Below, in pieces: positions 44,301 through 51,924 of a DNA stretch of 56,772 bases. The translations under genes were made by a program, and so were the position numbers. The notes under the pieces are model-generated. The model did not search any database. It worked only from the letters and a program-made list of their open reading frames with translations, and had not been told where the DNA came from. The DNA comes from an uncultured bacterium (GTDB lineage: Bacteria > Planctomycetota > Phycisphaerae > Phycisphaerales > SM1A02), in contig CAITDI010000037.1 of assembly GCA_903891095.1 (NCBI GenBank), positions 1 through 56,772 of the forward strand, read 5' to 3'. The stretch's first letter is position 1. Each line of letters starts with the position of its first letter.

Positions 44301-45331
44301 GGGCCCGGGATGCGCAGGCTTGCAACGGCGATTTCATCCGTCTCCACTCGCGCGGGCGCAGCGTGCTCGCCGCGCGTGGCGCCGTGCCGTCATCCGCGCC
44401 GCCCGCCGAGCCTCGCCCCGAGCCTCGCCCCGAGCCTCGTCCCGAGCCTCTTTGCGCGCCGTCTGCGGACGACGCGTCGACGGCAGCCGCTCCGCGCGGC
44501 GACGCGTTCCATGTTCCGTCGCAGCCGGCGATCCGCCTCGGTCTTCGCATGGTGCGCGGCCTCGACGTCGAGGATGCGCATCGCATCATCGAGGCCGTCG
44601 CGCGTCACGGTGCGTTCCGGCGGATGAGCGACCTCCTCGAGGCATCCGGCGCGAGCGTCGTCGCGCTTCGCCGGCTCGCGGCGGCCGACGCGTTCCTCTC
44701 CATGGGGCTCGACCGGCAGCAGGCGTCGTGGCAGATCCTCGCGCTGCGCGACCACGAGCGTCCGCTTTGGTCGTTTGCCGAGAGCGTCAAGGAAGAGGCC
44801 ATCGCGGAGAAGGCCATCAAGGAGAAGACCATCAAGGAGGCTTCTCCGCCAACACGGGATCCGCACGAGCCCAACCTTCCCGCCGTGGGCGAGATTTCCG
44901 ACATCGCCAAGGACTTCGAGGCGACGGGTGTCACGCTCAAGCGTCATCCGATCGCGTGCATTCGCGAGCGGCTGCAGCGCGAGCGCGTCGTACCGTGCGG
45001 ATTTCTTCGCAACGAGGAGCGCACGCCGGCCGGGCGCATCCTTTCGCTGGTCGGGCTCGTGCTCGTGCGTCAGCGTCCATCGACGGCGAAAGGCATCGTC
45101 TTCATGACCATCGAGGACGAGACCGGCGTGGCGAACCTCATCTTCCGTCCCAAGGTCTACGAGCGGCTGCGCTCGCAGGTCCGCCATGCGGTGGCGATCT
45201 GCGTGCGCGGCAAGGTCGAACGACGCGACAGCGTGACGCATCTTCTCGTGGCGAATGCGCGCGACGTGACTGCGTCGCTCGCGGGCCAGCATGGAGCTGC
45301 AGCGGTCGCGAACTCTCGCGACTTTCATTAG
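41324..45331 (+). CDS. dnaE2: DnaE2/ImuC error-prone DNA polymerase III alpha subunit
   Basis: Protein of 1335 residues, longer than usual for DnaE2 because of inserts. The N-terminal PHP domain starts AVQSNHSFLLGASHPEELV, with the metal-binding HxH of replicative enzymes degraded, as in DnaE2. The palm holds the catalytic aspartates in PDIDIDF (Asp417, Asp419, Asp421), preceded by GRGAAANSAVCFALG. Later come DTIGVFQIESRAQMSMLPR, the FSGYGFPESHAASFALL segment, a helix-hairpin-helix region and a C-terminal OB-fold (GIVFMTIEDETGVANLI). Linker inserts hold tandem repeats at 44411-44446 and 44792-44836. It shares four bases with the imuB stop. It is the catalytic part of the ImuA-ImuB-DnaE2 translesion complex. 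Confidence 0.95.
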   Translation: MTCVLRTSRRWGELAVQSNHSFLLGASHPEELVREAARLGHAGIALTDFETVGGAVRAHVAARDAVAPDGERIRLAHGARVRLAIVESRAPCDGDAPASPPLDLLLYASDRASWGALCRLLSDRLSSEGDRSRQPCTRTVHDLVAMLADHAGGAGLLGVLLPPLVPARAFLEAAEGLAAIMRDRLAVAMRRTDDPGGVVDAERARVLAEALGLQVAAVNDIRMHHVDRRPLLDTLTCIRAGTSMQRAGGLLLPNAERRLRAPEEVFRRYADCPEALETSWRFLERASRFSLDELRYEYPDEIIPAEARAAGWTAMEYLRALTWKGARERYPRGVPQKVARQFEHEFAIISDLGYAPYFLTVHEIVAFARERGILCQGRGAAANSAVCFALGVTAVDPDRVDVLFERFVSRERNDPPDIDIDFEHERREEVIQHIYAKYGRDRAALVCEIISYRGRSAVRDVGKALGIAPDAVERLAKEVDRWGGGGLATRDDITSDAGAQVGAHARARAEMHAVHGGAGAGLLTPLPPRAAERMRAAGLEPTAPLVVQYARLVDEILGFPRHRSQHVGGFVISRGPLVETVPIANAAMQDRTIIEWDKDDIDALGMLKIDVLSLGMLTAIRKTIDLVNGDRAAIAAGASSARAPDAPPVRADLRDVSPPAPAPDVLGEPRNDPNARSDPTGLPEPLRFHAIPPEDPSTYDMACKADTIGVFQIESRAQMSMLPRLRPRCFYDLVVEVALVRPGPIQGDMVHPYLRRRNGEEPVEYPDDAIRKVLGKTLGVPLFQEQAMSLAVVAAGFTPGQADELRRAIAAWKRQGNRIAQFGEALESGMLSRGYSRKFAQQVFEQIKGFSGYGFPESHAASFALLVYASAWLKRHHPAAFAASLLNSQPMGFYAPAQILRDARDHGVAVRGVDVHCSLWDSTLERGLDLARDLARDLAPAAVASGSTSSCRRTQQELDEAYIRMRVRKSYLRNSAARGLEHWNAGWLRDADGARDAQACNGDFIRLHSRGRSVLAARGAVPSSAPPAEPRPEPRPEPRPEPLCAPSADDASTAAAPRGDAFHVPSQPAIRLGLRMVRGLDVEDAHRIIEAVARHGAFRRMSDLLEASGASVVALRRLAAADAFLSMGLDRQQASWQILALRDHERPLWSFAESVKEEAIAEKAIKEKTIKEASPPTRDPHEPNLPAVGEISDIAKDFEATGVTLKRHPIACIRERLQRERVVPCGFLRNEERTPAGRILSLVGLVLVRQRPSTAKGIVFMTIEDETGVANLIFRPKVYERLRSQVRHAVAICVRGKVERRDSVTHLLVANARDVTASLAGQHGAAAVANSRDFH
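44411..44446. repeat. 12-bp tandem repeats in dnaE2 (Glu-Pro-Arg-Pro)
   Basis: Three units of CCTCGCCCCGAG; the last has one substitution. The frame is kept. Confidence 0.8.
44792..44836. repeat. 15-bp tandem repeats in dnaE2
   Basis: Three units of the type GAGAAGGCCATCAAG encode a Lys/Glu/Ile/Ala helix-like linker before the OB-fold. Confidence 0.8.
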
Positions 45332-45360
45332 GAGCCGTGTGGCAATCGGCCGCGTGGCTT

Positions 45361-45399
45361 CCAAAAACAACCCCGACCGAGCGGAAAGTTCGGTCGGGG
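45361..45399 (-). terminator. Rho-independent terminator of the PEP-CTERM gene
   Basis: A perfect 10-bp stem (CCCCGACCGA at 45371-45380 with its complement at 45390-45399) is followed on the minus strand by TTGTTTTTGG. It also lies 40 bp after the dnaE2 stop and may stop transcription from both sides, although the plus side lacks a T-run. Confidence 0.8.
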
Positions 45400-45447
45400 G
45401 CCGCGCGCGAGCGTGGGCTCGCGCGCAAGAGTATTGAGTTGGTCCAC

Positions 45448-46209
45448 TCAGCGGCGACGGCTGCGCGCGGCGAAACCCGCGAGACCGATCAGCGCCAGCG
45501 CGCCAGGAGCAGGAACGGTGCCGAGCGTGAACGATCCCGACGCGTGGAAGATCGGATGCTCGCCGTCCGGGCTGATGTCGTCGGCGCCGCGCGAATAGAT
45601 GATGTCGAGGTTCATGGTGCGCGCCGCGTGTCCTGCGGAAAGCACGAACTGCCCGAGGCGCACATCGAGGATGCCGAGGCCAGCGGAGTTGCCGGCGCGG
45701 CCCTGGCCGCCACCTTCATCCGCGTACCAGCCGAGGCCGCCGTTGTCGGGCAGGTCGGGGCGGTTCCATCCGCGGGTGTCTGCGTTGCCACCCGTGTACC
45801 AGGCGACGTTCGCCTCGGTCTGGTTGCCGGCGCGAGCGACCGAGCCGATCGTGAGATACGAGTCGTACGGACGGTTGTAGGTCGACGAGCCGGTATCGAG
45901 CGGCGACCACGAGCCGACGGTCTGCGAGAGGACCGCGCCGAGGTCGTTGTTGCCGCTGTTGTCCTTGTGCCAGAAACCGGTGAGGTCGCCGGAATCGGTG
46001 GCGGTCAGGTTGTCGGCCGCGAAGACCGTGTCCTTGGTGTAGTCAAAGCGGGCGGCGAGGGTGTAGACCACCAGGCTCTGCCCGTCCAGGCTCGTGTTGG
46101 TCGAGGTCACGACGTAACCGACGAACGATGCAGAGGCCAGGTTGGCCGAAGCAAGCGCAGCGGCGACGCTAGGGATAGCGACAACGATAGAAGTGCCCGA
46201 GATGCCCAT
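45448..46209 (-). CDS. PEP-CTERM secreted protein
   Basis: Protein of 253 residues. An N-terminal signal peptide covers about residues 1-27 (SIVVAIPSVAAALASANLASAS). The mature part is beta-rich with repeated Asn/Asp/Gly turns and no recognised enzyme motif. The C-terminus carries a PEP-CTERM-type sorting signal, VPAPGALALIGLAGFAARSRRR: the VPAPG tag, a hydrophobic helix and an Arg cluster, normally processed by an exosortase. The ATG at 46209 has a Shine-Dalgarno-like AAGGAAG just upstream. A damaged paralogue lies at 46777-47441 on the same strand. No exosortase gene is in this window. Confidence 0.85.
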   Translation of the reverse strand: MGISGTSIVVAIPSVAAALASANLASASFVGYVVTSTNTSLDGQSLVVYTLAARFDYTKDTVFAADNLTATDSGDLTGFWHKDNSGNNDLGAVLSQTVGSWSPLDTGSSTYNRPYDSYLTIGSVARAGNQTEANVAWYTGGNADTRGWNRPDLPDNGGLGWYADEGGGQGRAGNSAGLGILDVRLGQFVLSAGHAARTMNLDIIYSRGADDISPDGEHPIFHASGSFTLGTVPAPGALALIGLAGFAARSRRR

Positions 46210-46533
46210 TTTCTTCCTTCTCTCTTTGCGCTCGCGGGGAGCGCGGCCGGAATTGCGGAGTGGAGGTGACCGCAACGCCGCCGTGAGAGAAGGGACTCTC
46301 GCAACGCGCCCGATTTCGCCAATGCCACTCCGTCGAACAAGACGATGCGCTCAGTGCCGCGGTAGGGACCGCAGCAAGGAGCAACAACAGAAGGTCGAAA
46401 CATCCACCGACCGATAGAGAAGAGCGCGTCGGGCGGATTTTCTGCGCGTCACAGCCGAGAAATTCACGGATACAAGACGGGCATCACAGTCACGGTCGAG
46501 ATCGTCGATCGCAGGCGACTTTGGAAGGCCAGC
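46210..46533. other. 324-bp divergent intergenic region, no gene seen
   Basis: It separates the PEP-CTERM gene from the small lipoprotein gene and should hold both promoters. A 5-bp hairpin GAGAG/CTCTC lies at 46285-46300. No convincing -35/-10 pair and no conserved open frame were found. Confidence 0.5.
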
Positions 46534-46737
46534 ATGAACAGACACTTACGTGCAACAGTCGCAGCGCGGCGACGCAATCGCCTCACGCCGTTCATCGCAA
46601 TTTTGTTTGCAACGGTCGCCGCACAGGCCATGGCGTGCGGCAGCGTGAAGAGCACCAACCGCCCGCTCCTGCAGCAGCCCGAGTCGACGGCAAAGCCTGC
46701 CCAGACGCCGACAGGCGCCGCCGCGACCGGCAAGTGA
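46534..46737 (+). CDS. Small predicted lipoprotein
   Basis: Protein of 67 residues. An Arg-rich N-terminus is followed by a hydrophobic stretch (LTPFIAILFATVAAQAMA) and Cys-Gly at residues 35-36, giving a lipobox-like AMAC. The remaining 30 residues are Pro/Thr/Ala/Gln-rich. The ATG has a good ribosome-binding site, GGAAGG, about six bases upstream, which is the main support for it being a gene. The last 12 bp, including the stop codon, are duplicated directly downstream (46726-46749). The function is unknown. Confidence 0.6.
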   Translation: MNRHLRATVAARRRNRLTPFIAILFATVAAQAMACGSVKSTNRPLLQQPESTAKPAQTPTGAAATGK

Positions 46738-46755
46738 ACCGGCAAGTGAACCGGC
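46726..46755. repeat. 12-bp duplication including a stop codon
   Basis: ACCGGCAAGTGA occurs twice in tandem, followed by a third half-copy, so the small lipoprotein gene ends in two in-frame stops each preceded by Thr-Gly-Lys. Confidence 0.85.
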
Positions 46756-46776
46756 GGCCGCGCGCGTCAGCGCAAC

Positions 46777-47441
46777 TCAGCGGCGCCGACGGTCGCGTCG
46801 AGCTGCAAGTCCGGCGACCGCGAGCAGGGACATCGCGCCAGGCGCCGGCACCGCTGCCGAGCGTGAACGTTCCCGTCGCCAGCGTGCCATTGCTCTCGTC
46901 GATCGCGAGGTCTTCGCCCCCGTTGTAGAGGATGGACAGCGAGTAGGTTCGGGCCGCATGGCCCGTGCTCAGCACGAACTGGCCAAGCCGCACGTCGGTC
47001 CCGAGGACGCCCGCCGAATTGCCGACTCGGCCCTGCGCGCTGTCATTCGAGGTGCGCCAGCTGAAGCCCGTCGACGGAAGCATCGAACCGCCCCAGCTCG
47101 AGTCAAGCAGCTGGCTGCTGCCAAGGTCGTTGGAGGCCGCGCGTGTGGAGTTGCCCGACGACGCAATGCCGCCGATCGTGAGATACGAGTCGAACGGACG
47201 GTTGAGCGTGTTCGATCCAGTACGCGTCGGGTCCCACGTGCCGTCGGTCTGCGAGATCGGCGAGCCGCTCAGGTCCATCGTCGCGTTGTCCTTGCGCGAG
47301 GTCCTTCTGCCAGAAGTCGACAAGCCAAGGCGAGTAACTGGTGTTCAGGTTGAGCGCGCGGAACACGGTGTCGCTATCGCCGTCGAAGCGGGCGGTCAGC
47401 GTGTAGACCGTGAGGTCGAGCTTATGCGTCGGTCCGCTCAA
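46777..47441 (-). pseudogene. Broken PEP-CTERM paralogue
   Basis: The three minus-strand reading frames here join to give a relative of the PEP-CTERM protein at 45448-46209. Frame 1 covers about 47441-47300 (VYTLTARFDGDSDTVF). Frame 2 runs to about 46852 (NRPFDSYLTIG, GRVGNSAG, VRLGQFVLSTGHAARTYS). Frame 3 has the sorting signal VPAPGAMSLLAVAGLAARR. The first shift is a 13-bp duplication (47288-47300) flanked by GTCCTT copies; removing it restores the frame as FWQKDNATMDLSG, parallel to FWHKDNSGNNDLG. The second is one extra base near 46851. The 5' end also lacks a signal peptide. A sequencing error could explain the single base but hardly the 13-bp duplication. Confidence 0.8.
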
Positions 47442-47480
47442 GAGAAATTTCGCGCGTCTTCAGCCGCAGTGCCGAGCGCG

Positions 47481-47532
47481 CGGTTCTATCCCTCGGTTCT
47501 ATCCCTCGGTTCTATCCCTCGGGTTTAACCCT
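47481..47532. repeat. 13-bp tandem repeats beyond the MFS gene stop
   Basis: Three exact copies of CGGTTCTATCCCT and a fourth degenerate copy that covers the MFS stop codon. Confidence 0.9.
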
Positions 47533-48859
47533 CGGCGCCAAGCCCGCGATGCTCCTCTTCCTCGACCTCCGCGTGGCGGACGTCTTCCTTCGTCTCCTGC
47601 AGGCGCTTCATGCGGCGCAGCGCGGGGAAGGCGAGCGCGATGAACGCGACGACGGCGAGTGTGCCGAACCCGCCGCTGACGACCGAGCCAACAGGCCCGA
47701 TCCACGAGGCCACCGCGCCTGATTCAAACGCGCCGATCTCGTTGGAGCACTCGATGAACACCGAGTTGACCGCCGTCGCGCGGCCGCGGAGCTCGTCCGG
47801 CGTGCGCGTCTGCACCAGCACGTGGCGGATGACCACCGACACGTTGTCGACCGCGCCGCTCACGGCGAGCGCCGCCAGCGAGAGCCAGAGCGACGTGCTC
47901 CAGCCGAACACGATCATGCAGACGCCGAAGATCGCAACGCTCCACAGCAGCGCGCGGCCCGCGTGGCCGAAGCTCGGCCGCGCCGCGAGCCAGATCGCCA
48001 TCAGGAACGCGCCGACGTACGGCGCCGCACGCAGCGCGCCGAGGCCGATGGGGCCGCAGTGGAGGATTTCCGACGCATACACCGGGAGCAACGCCGTCGC
48101 GCCGCCGAAGAGGACGGCGAGCAGGTCGAGCGTGAGTGCGCCGAGGATGGTCTTCTCGCGCCAGATGTGCTCGGCGCCCTGGAACATGTCGGCGAGCCGA
48201 GGCGGCGCATTCTTGCGCTGCACCGGCCGCGGCTTGAGGAACAGCGCCGCGATGCCTGCGCCCGTGCAGAGCACCGACGTCGCGAGATACACCATCCACG
48301 TGCCGCCCGCCTGCGCGATCACGATGCCCGCGATCATCGGCCCCGCGACCGCGGCGAACTGGAAGAACCCCGACTGCCACGCGATCGCGTTCTCGAAGCG
48401 CTCGGGCGACATGAGCGACGGCAGCAGCGCGCCGCGCGACGGCGCGTTGAAGCTGCGCACGCAGCCCGAGATCAAGAGCAGCGCGAAGAACGTCCAGATC
48501 GGCGCCTCGAAGTAGCTCGAGAGCGACATGCCGAGCGCGACCAGCGCGAAGCCGATCTGGGTGACCGAAAGGATGCGCTGTCGATTGCCGCGGTCGACGA
48601 TCGTGCCCGCGGGCAGCGTGAGCGCAATCACCGGCAGCGCGCGCGCGAGGCCGGTCGCGCCGAGGATCAGCGCGCTTCCCGTGCGGTGGTAGATCTCCCA
48701 GCCGATCGCGGTCGAGAGCATCTGCAGTCCCATGCTCGACGCGACGAACGCGAACGCGAAGAACCGGTAGTTCGGCTCGCGCATGGCGGCAAAGGCGTCG
48801 TGCACCGGCGCGGGAACGGCATTCGGGTTGTTCGTGAAGTCGGCCAAGCGGGGCCGCAC
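47525..48859 (-). CDS. MFS transporter (EntS/MFS_3-like)
   Basis: Protein of 444 residues with about twelve hydrophobic helices. The loop between helices 2 and 3 reads LPAGTIVDRGNRQRI, the MFS signature (G-x3-D-R-x-x-R-R type), and the repeat-related RSFNAPSRGALLPSLM in helix 5 is typical of the MFS_3/EntS-like branch, often drug or siderophore exporters. The C-terminus is a charged tail rich in Glu and His. It starts with a GTG three bases after the stop of the YbjQ-family gene, so the two are co-transcribed. The substrate is unknown. Confidence 0.85.
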   Translation of the reverse strand: MRPRLADFTNNPNAVPAPVHDAFAAMREPNYRFFAFAFVASSMGLQMLSTAIGWEIYHRTGSALILGATGLARALPVIALTLPAGTIVDRGNRQRILSVTQIGFALVALGMSLSSYFEAPIWTFFALLLISGCVRSFNAPSRGALLPSLMSPERFENAIAWQSGFFQFAAVAGPMIAGIVIAQAGGTWMVYLATSVLCTGAGIAALFLKPRPVQRKNAPPRLADMFQGAEHIWREKTILGALTLDLLAVLFGGATALLPVYASEILHCGPIGLGALRAAPYVGAFLMAIWLAARPSFGHAGRALLWSVAIFGVCMIVFGWSTSLWLSLAALAVSGAVDNVSVVIRHVLVQTRTPDELRGRATAVNSVFIECSNEIGAFESGAVASWIGPVGSVVSGGFGTLAVVAFIALAFPALRRMKRLQETKEDVRHAEVEEEEHRGLGAEG

Positions 48860-48862
48860 AGG

Positions 48863-49234
48863 CTACATGGTTTCCGTCACGATGGTGACCGCGGTTCCGT
48901 AGCAAAGCACCTCGGTGGTGTTTGCGAGGGTCGACGCGTCGTAGCGGATGCCGACGACGGCGTTCGCGCCGAGCGCGCGCGCGTGCGCGACCATCTGATC
49001 GAACGCCTGTTGCCGCGTCTGCTCGCACACGCTGGTGAACTCGCTGATCTCGCCGCCGAAGATCGACTTGATGCCCGCGGTAAAGCCCTGAATCGCGTTC
49101 GGCGAGCGCACGGTGATGCCGCGCACGACGCCGATGGTGCGGGTGATGCGGCAGCCGGCGATCTCGAACGAGGTGGAGGTCGGGATGGAGGCGGGGTAGG
49201 CCGCGCGGGGAGGAACGGGGACAGACGCATTCAT
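48863..49234 (-). CDS. YbjQ/UPF0145 family protein
   Basis: Protein of 123 residues of the YbjQ (UPF0145, heavy-metal-binding-like) family. Typical motifs are GCRITRTIGVVRGITVRSPN near residues 27-46, the DQMVAHARALGANAVVGIRYD segment and the C-terminal VLCYGTAVTIV strand. Family members assemble as pentamers; the function is unknown despite the historical metal-binding label. The ATG at 49234 faces the ATG at 49253 of the divergent lipoprotein gene with only 18 bp between. The MFS gene follows after three bases. Confidence 0.85.
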   Translation of the reverse strand: MNASVPVPPRAAYPASIPTSTSFEIAGCRITRTIGVVRGITVRSPNAIQGFTAGIKSIFGGEISEFTSVCEQTRQQAFDQMVAHARALGANAVVGIRYDASTLANTTEVLCYGTAVTIVTETM

Positions 49235-49252
49235 GCGGCTAGTATGCGTCCC
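49235..49252. promoter_or_regulatory. 18-bp bidirectional promoter between two start codons
   Basis: On the plus strand TAGTAT (49240-49245) is seven bases before the ATG at 49253. On the minus strand CATACT (plus 49241-49246) is six bases before the ATG at 49234. The two -10-like boxes overlap almost completely, and both genes must be leaderless or nearly so. Each -35 region would lie within the coding sequence of the opposite gene. Confidence 0.5.
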
Positions 49253-50773
49253 ATGCCCTTCGCGCGCCACCATCGCCCCGCGGTCCGCATCACGCTCGCG
49301 CTTGCGACGGCGGGCGCGCTTTGCGGCCAGCTCTGCTTCGGTCTCGGCTGCCAGAACCGCAAGGTCAAGGTCGAGATCGCCGCGAGCGGCGAGCAGACCG
49401 GCCGCACCTTCCTCACCAACCAGACCGACCGCGACAGCCTCGCCGACGCGAGCAAGGCCTACGGCTCCAAGGGCGAGGCCGACGAGGAGCTCGGGCGCAA
49501 GTTCACGGGGACCTTCGTCGAGGGCGAGCTTCCGAGCGAGATCGGCAACCGCGGCGCGATCGGACGGCTCGACAGCTCGCTCGGCAGCGCGCGCGCGTAC
49601 TACGAGCAGTTCGCCGACCGCCGCGACGAGTGGACCGCGATGCGCGACCGCGTCGAGAGCGGCCTGCTGTGGATGCGGCTCTTCGGCCGCTTTGTCGAGG
49701 TGCGCAAGCTCAAGGACGACGCGGCCAAGGCCGAGTTCCACACCTGGTGGAACGGCGAGGCCATCCCGCTCGTGTCCGACGCGTACCTGATGTACTCGGG
49801 CATGCAGGCGGTCGTGCAGGCCCAGCGGATCGGCGCGATGCCGCGCCGCGCGGAGGACTTCGGCGCGCGTTCAGCCGACGAGTCGTTCCGCATCTCGGTG
49901 TTCGAGCCGCTCGCGGTGCTCTTCGCCGAGCGCGGATGGCTCAACGCGAACGAGTTCGCCACCGTGCAGATGATCGGCCTCAACGGCAACTTCTCCGCGC
50001 GCGAGCGCGAGTGGGCGAGCGAGAAGGTCTTCATGCCCGCGGTCTCGCGCGTGATCGCGCGCTTCGATCCCGCGCGAAAGGAGATGAAGCTCAAGGACTT
50101 CGCGCCGATGGGCGTCGAGTTCCTGCTCTGGCTCAAGCTCTCGCGCGAGTACCGCGACATCGTGCTCGAGTCGCCGGCGGTGTCCGAAAAGACCAAGGCC
50201 GAGATCCGCGCGGGCAAGTGGGAGTTCGAATTGCCCGCGCCGTTCGGCTTCCGCGTGATGCAGCGTCCGAAGGTCACCGACGCCGAGGTCCAGCTCGACA
50301 CCGGCGCGCAGCCGTTCCTCACCAACGGCGTGTGGAACGAGAAGTCCAAGCGCGTCGAGTTCAAGGGCGGCTTCTACGAGGGCGAGTCGCGCTACACGCC
50401 GTACAGCGCGCCGTACTACGCGATGTGGGCGTTGCCGTCGCAGCGGCAGGAGTCGGTGTTCGGCGCCGTGCTCCTCCAGAGCGAGCATCTCGCCGAGTAC
50501 TGCGCGTGGGAGGCCGCGCTCGACGAAGCCACCCGCGAGCGCTGGACCAAGGCGCTCGACGCGATCGCCGCGACCAAGGACGCGCAGGCCGCGTTCGCGA
50601 TCATGGTCGAGCTCGCGAAGGACCACCCCGTGCCGCTGCCGCTCGCGAAGTGGATCTCCGACCGCGCGGGCAAGCCGCTGCCGGAGGAGTTCAAGCCGAA
50701 GCCGGAAGATGATGCCGCCGACCAAGCGCAACGCGCGGCCGCGGACAAGAAGCTGTCCGCAGCCGCGCGTTGA
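49253..50773 (+). CDS. Uncharacterised lipoprotein
   Basis: Protein of 506 residues. The signal peptide ends in a lipobox (FGLGC near residue 30). The mature protein is hydrophilic, helix-rich, and has no repeat or motif that I recognise. Notable segments are NQTDRDSLADASKAYGSKGEADEELGRKF, which I cite only by its position near residues 48-77, and the C-terminal Ala/Lys/Asp-rich tail. An in-frame ATG at 49244 would add three residues, but it overlaps the -10-like box, so 49253 is preferred. It is a single-gene unit, followed 24 bp later by the convergent lpoB-like gene. Confidence 0.7.
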   Translation: MPFARHHRPAVRITLALATAGALCGQLCFGLGCQNRKVKVEIAASGEQTGRTFLTNQTDRDSLADASKAYGSKGEADEELGRKFTGTFVEGELPSEIGNRGAIGRLDSSLGSARAYYEQFADRRDEWTAMRDRVESGLLWMRLFGRFVEVRKLKDDAAKAEFHTWWNGEAIPLVSDAYLMYSGMQAVVQAQRIGAMPRRAEDFGARSADESFRISVFEPLAVLFAERGWLNANEFATVQMIGLNGNFSAREREWASEKVFMPAVSRVIARFDPARKEMKLKDFAPMGVEFLLWLKLSREYRDIVLESPAVSEKTKAEIRAGKWEFELPAPFGFRVMQRPKVTDAEVQLDTGAQPFLTNGVWNEKSKRVEFKGGFYEGESRYTPYSAPYYAMWALPSQRQESVFGAVLLQSEHLAEYCAWEAALDEATRERWTKALDAIAATKDAQAAFAIMVELAKDHPVPLPLAKWISDRAGKPLPEEFKPKPEDDAADQAQRAAADKKLSAAAR

Positions 50774-50797
50774 TGATCGCACTCGGAGTCGCGCGCG

Positions 50798-51406
50798 TCA
50801 GAAGCCGACGCCGGCCTTCTCGCCTTGCTTGACGACCTGCGCCTCGCCTTCCCAGATCGCGCGGCCGGTGTTGGTGTCGGTCAGGCTCATCTGCAGCACG
50901 TAGGCGACCTGGCGGGTGTTGCCCGCGCGCACGCGGTCCTCGATCAGCTTCGCGGTGAGCGTCGCGTCGGGGACGTTGGCCATGTTGACCTCGCCGCCGC
51001 GGCCGGCCTTCTGCTCCTTGATCGCCTGCGCCTTGGCCGCGATCTTGTCCTCAGGCGTGCCGCCGAGGTCGGAGGTCATGATCACCTGCACGCGGCCCGT
51101 GTTGAGCAGCGAGATGCGGATCTTCTTCATGATCGCGTCGGTGTCGAACTGCTGCGTGGTGGTGTTGATCGGCTGGTTGAGCAGGATGCCCGCGGGCTGG
51201 TTGGGGAGCCGCGTGAGCACGCCCGAGCCGACCATCGACTGCACGGTCTGGTCGGCGAGCATGCTCCAGTCCTGGATGTTCATGCGGTCGACGCTCACGA
51301 CGAGGTCGTTGCCCTTCGGATCGACGTACTGCGCCTTCTGGCAGCCGGTGGCGGAGAGGAGCGAGCAGAGAGCGAGGGCGGCGATGGTGGTTGCGGTGGT
51401 GCGCAT
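50798..51406 (-). CDS. lpoB: LpoB-like penicillin-binding protein activator lipoprotein
   Basis: Lipoprotein of 202 residues (lipobox SATGC near residue 22). The mature part matches the LpoB/YcfM family: VDRMNIQDWSMLADQTVQSM, then RISLLNTGRVQVI, and a C-terminal QVAYVLQMSLTDTNTGRAIWEGEAQVVKQ. In E. coli LpoB spans to and activates the peptidoglycan synthase PBP1B. In this organism group the partner is not established. It is the last gene of a three-gene lipoprotein cluster with YcfL and COG3014-type proteins, the same set found together in proteobacteria. Confidence 0.85.
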   Translation of the reverse strand: MRTTATTIAALALCSLLSATGCQKAQYVDPKGNDLVVSVDRMNIQDWSMLADQTVQSMVGSGVLTRLPNQPAGILLNQPINTTTQQFDTDAIMKKIRISLLNTGRVQVIMTSDLGGTPEDKIAAKAQAIKEQKAGRGGEVNMANVPDATLTAKLIEDRVRAGNTRQVAYVLQMSLTDTNTGRAIWEGEAQVVKQGEKAGVGF

Positions 51407-51466
51407 GGTGGTGTCGTTCGTGCCTGGATGTTGATGGGTGATCGGGATCGCGGATCTGGCGGTGAC

Positions 51467-51886
51467 TCAGCGCTGCTCGTCGAGGAAGGTGAGCCGCCAG
51501 TCGGTGGCCGTCGGCGCGGGTGCGACCGAGGTCAGCGTGATGGTCTCCTTCGGCTTGATCGTGACGCTGGTGCTGGTGGTCGACGGGTTCGCGACCGGGA
51601 TGCCCGACGCGTCGAACCACTCGAACTTGTACGTGAAGCGCTGCGGCGTCGACTGGTCGCTGTACACGTCGACGGCGATGCGCTTGATGTCGCCGTTCAC
51701 GGTGCCTTCATGCACGCCGACGATGTTCGCCTTGTACTTGAGCCAGCCGTTGGTGATGATCTGCTTGTACGGCGCGCCGTTGAAGCCCGACTTCGCGGTG
51801 TTCGCGGTGTTGCAGGCGGCGAGCGCCGTCATGGCAAGCAGGGCGGAAGCAAGCGCGGGTCGGATGTGGGCGTTGGTGGTCTTCAT
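51467..51886 (-). CDS. ycfL: YcfL (DUF1425) family lipoprotein
   Basis: Lipoprotein of 139 residues (lipobox TALAAC near residue 25). The mature domain has the DUF1425 pattern: a beta-sandwich with RFTYKFEWFDASGIPV and a final TITLTSVAPAPTATDWRLTF strand. It lies between the COG3014-type gene (38 bp upstream) and lpoB (60 bp downstream). The function is unknown apart from its conserved neighbourhood with LpoB. Confidence 0.8.
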   Translation of the reverse strand: MKTTNAHIRPALASALLAMTALAACNTANTAKSGFNGAPYKQIITNGWLKYKANIVGVHEGTVNGDIKRIAVDVYSDQSTPQRFTYKFEWFDASGIPVANPSTTSTSVTIKPKETITLTSVAPAPTATDWRLTFLDEQR

Positions 51887-51924
51887 GGTCGTCGGTCCTG
51901 CGTGTGGTGCGGGTCTCTCTCGGA

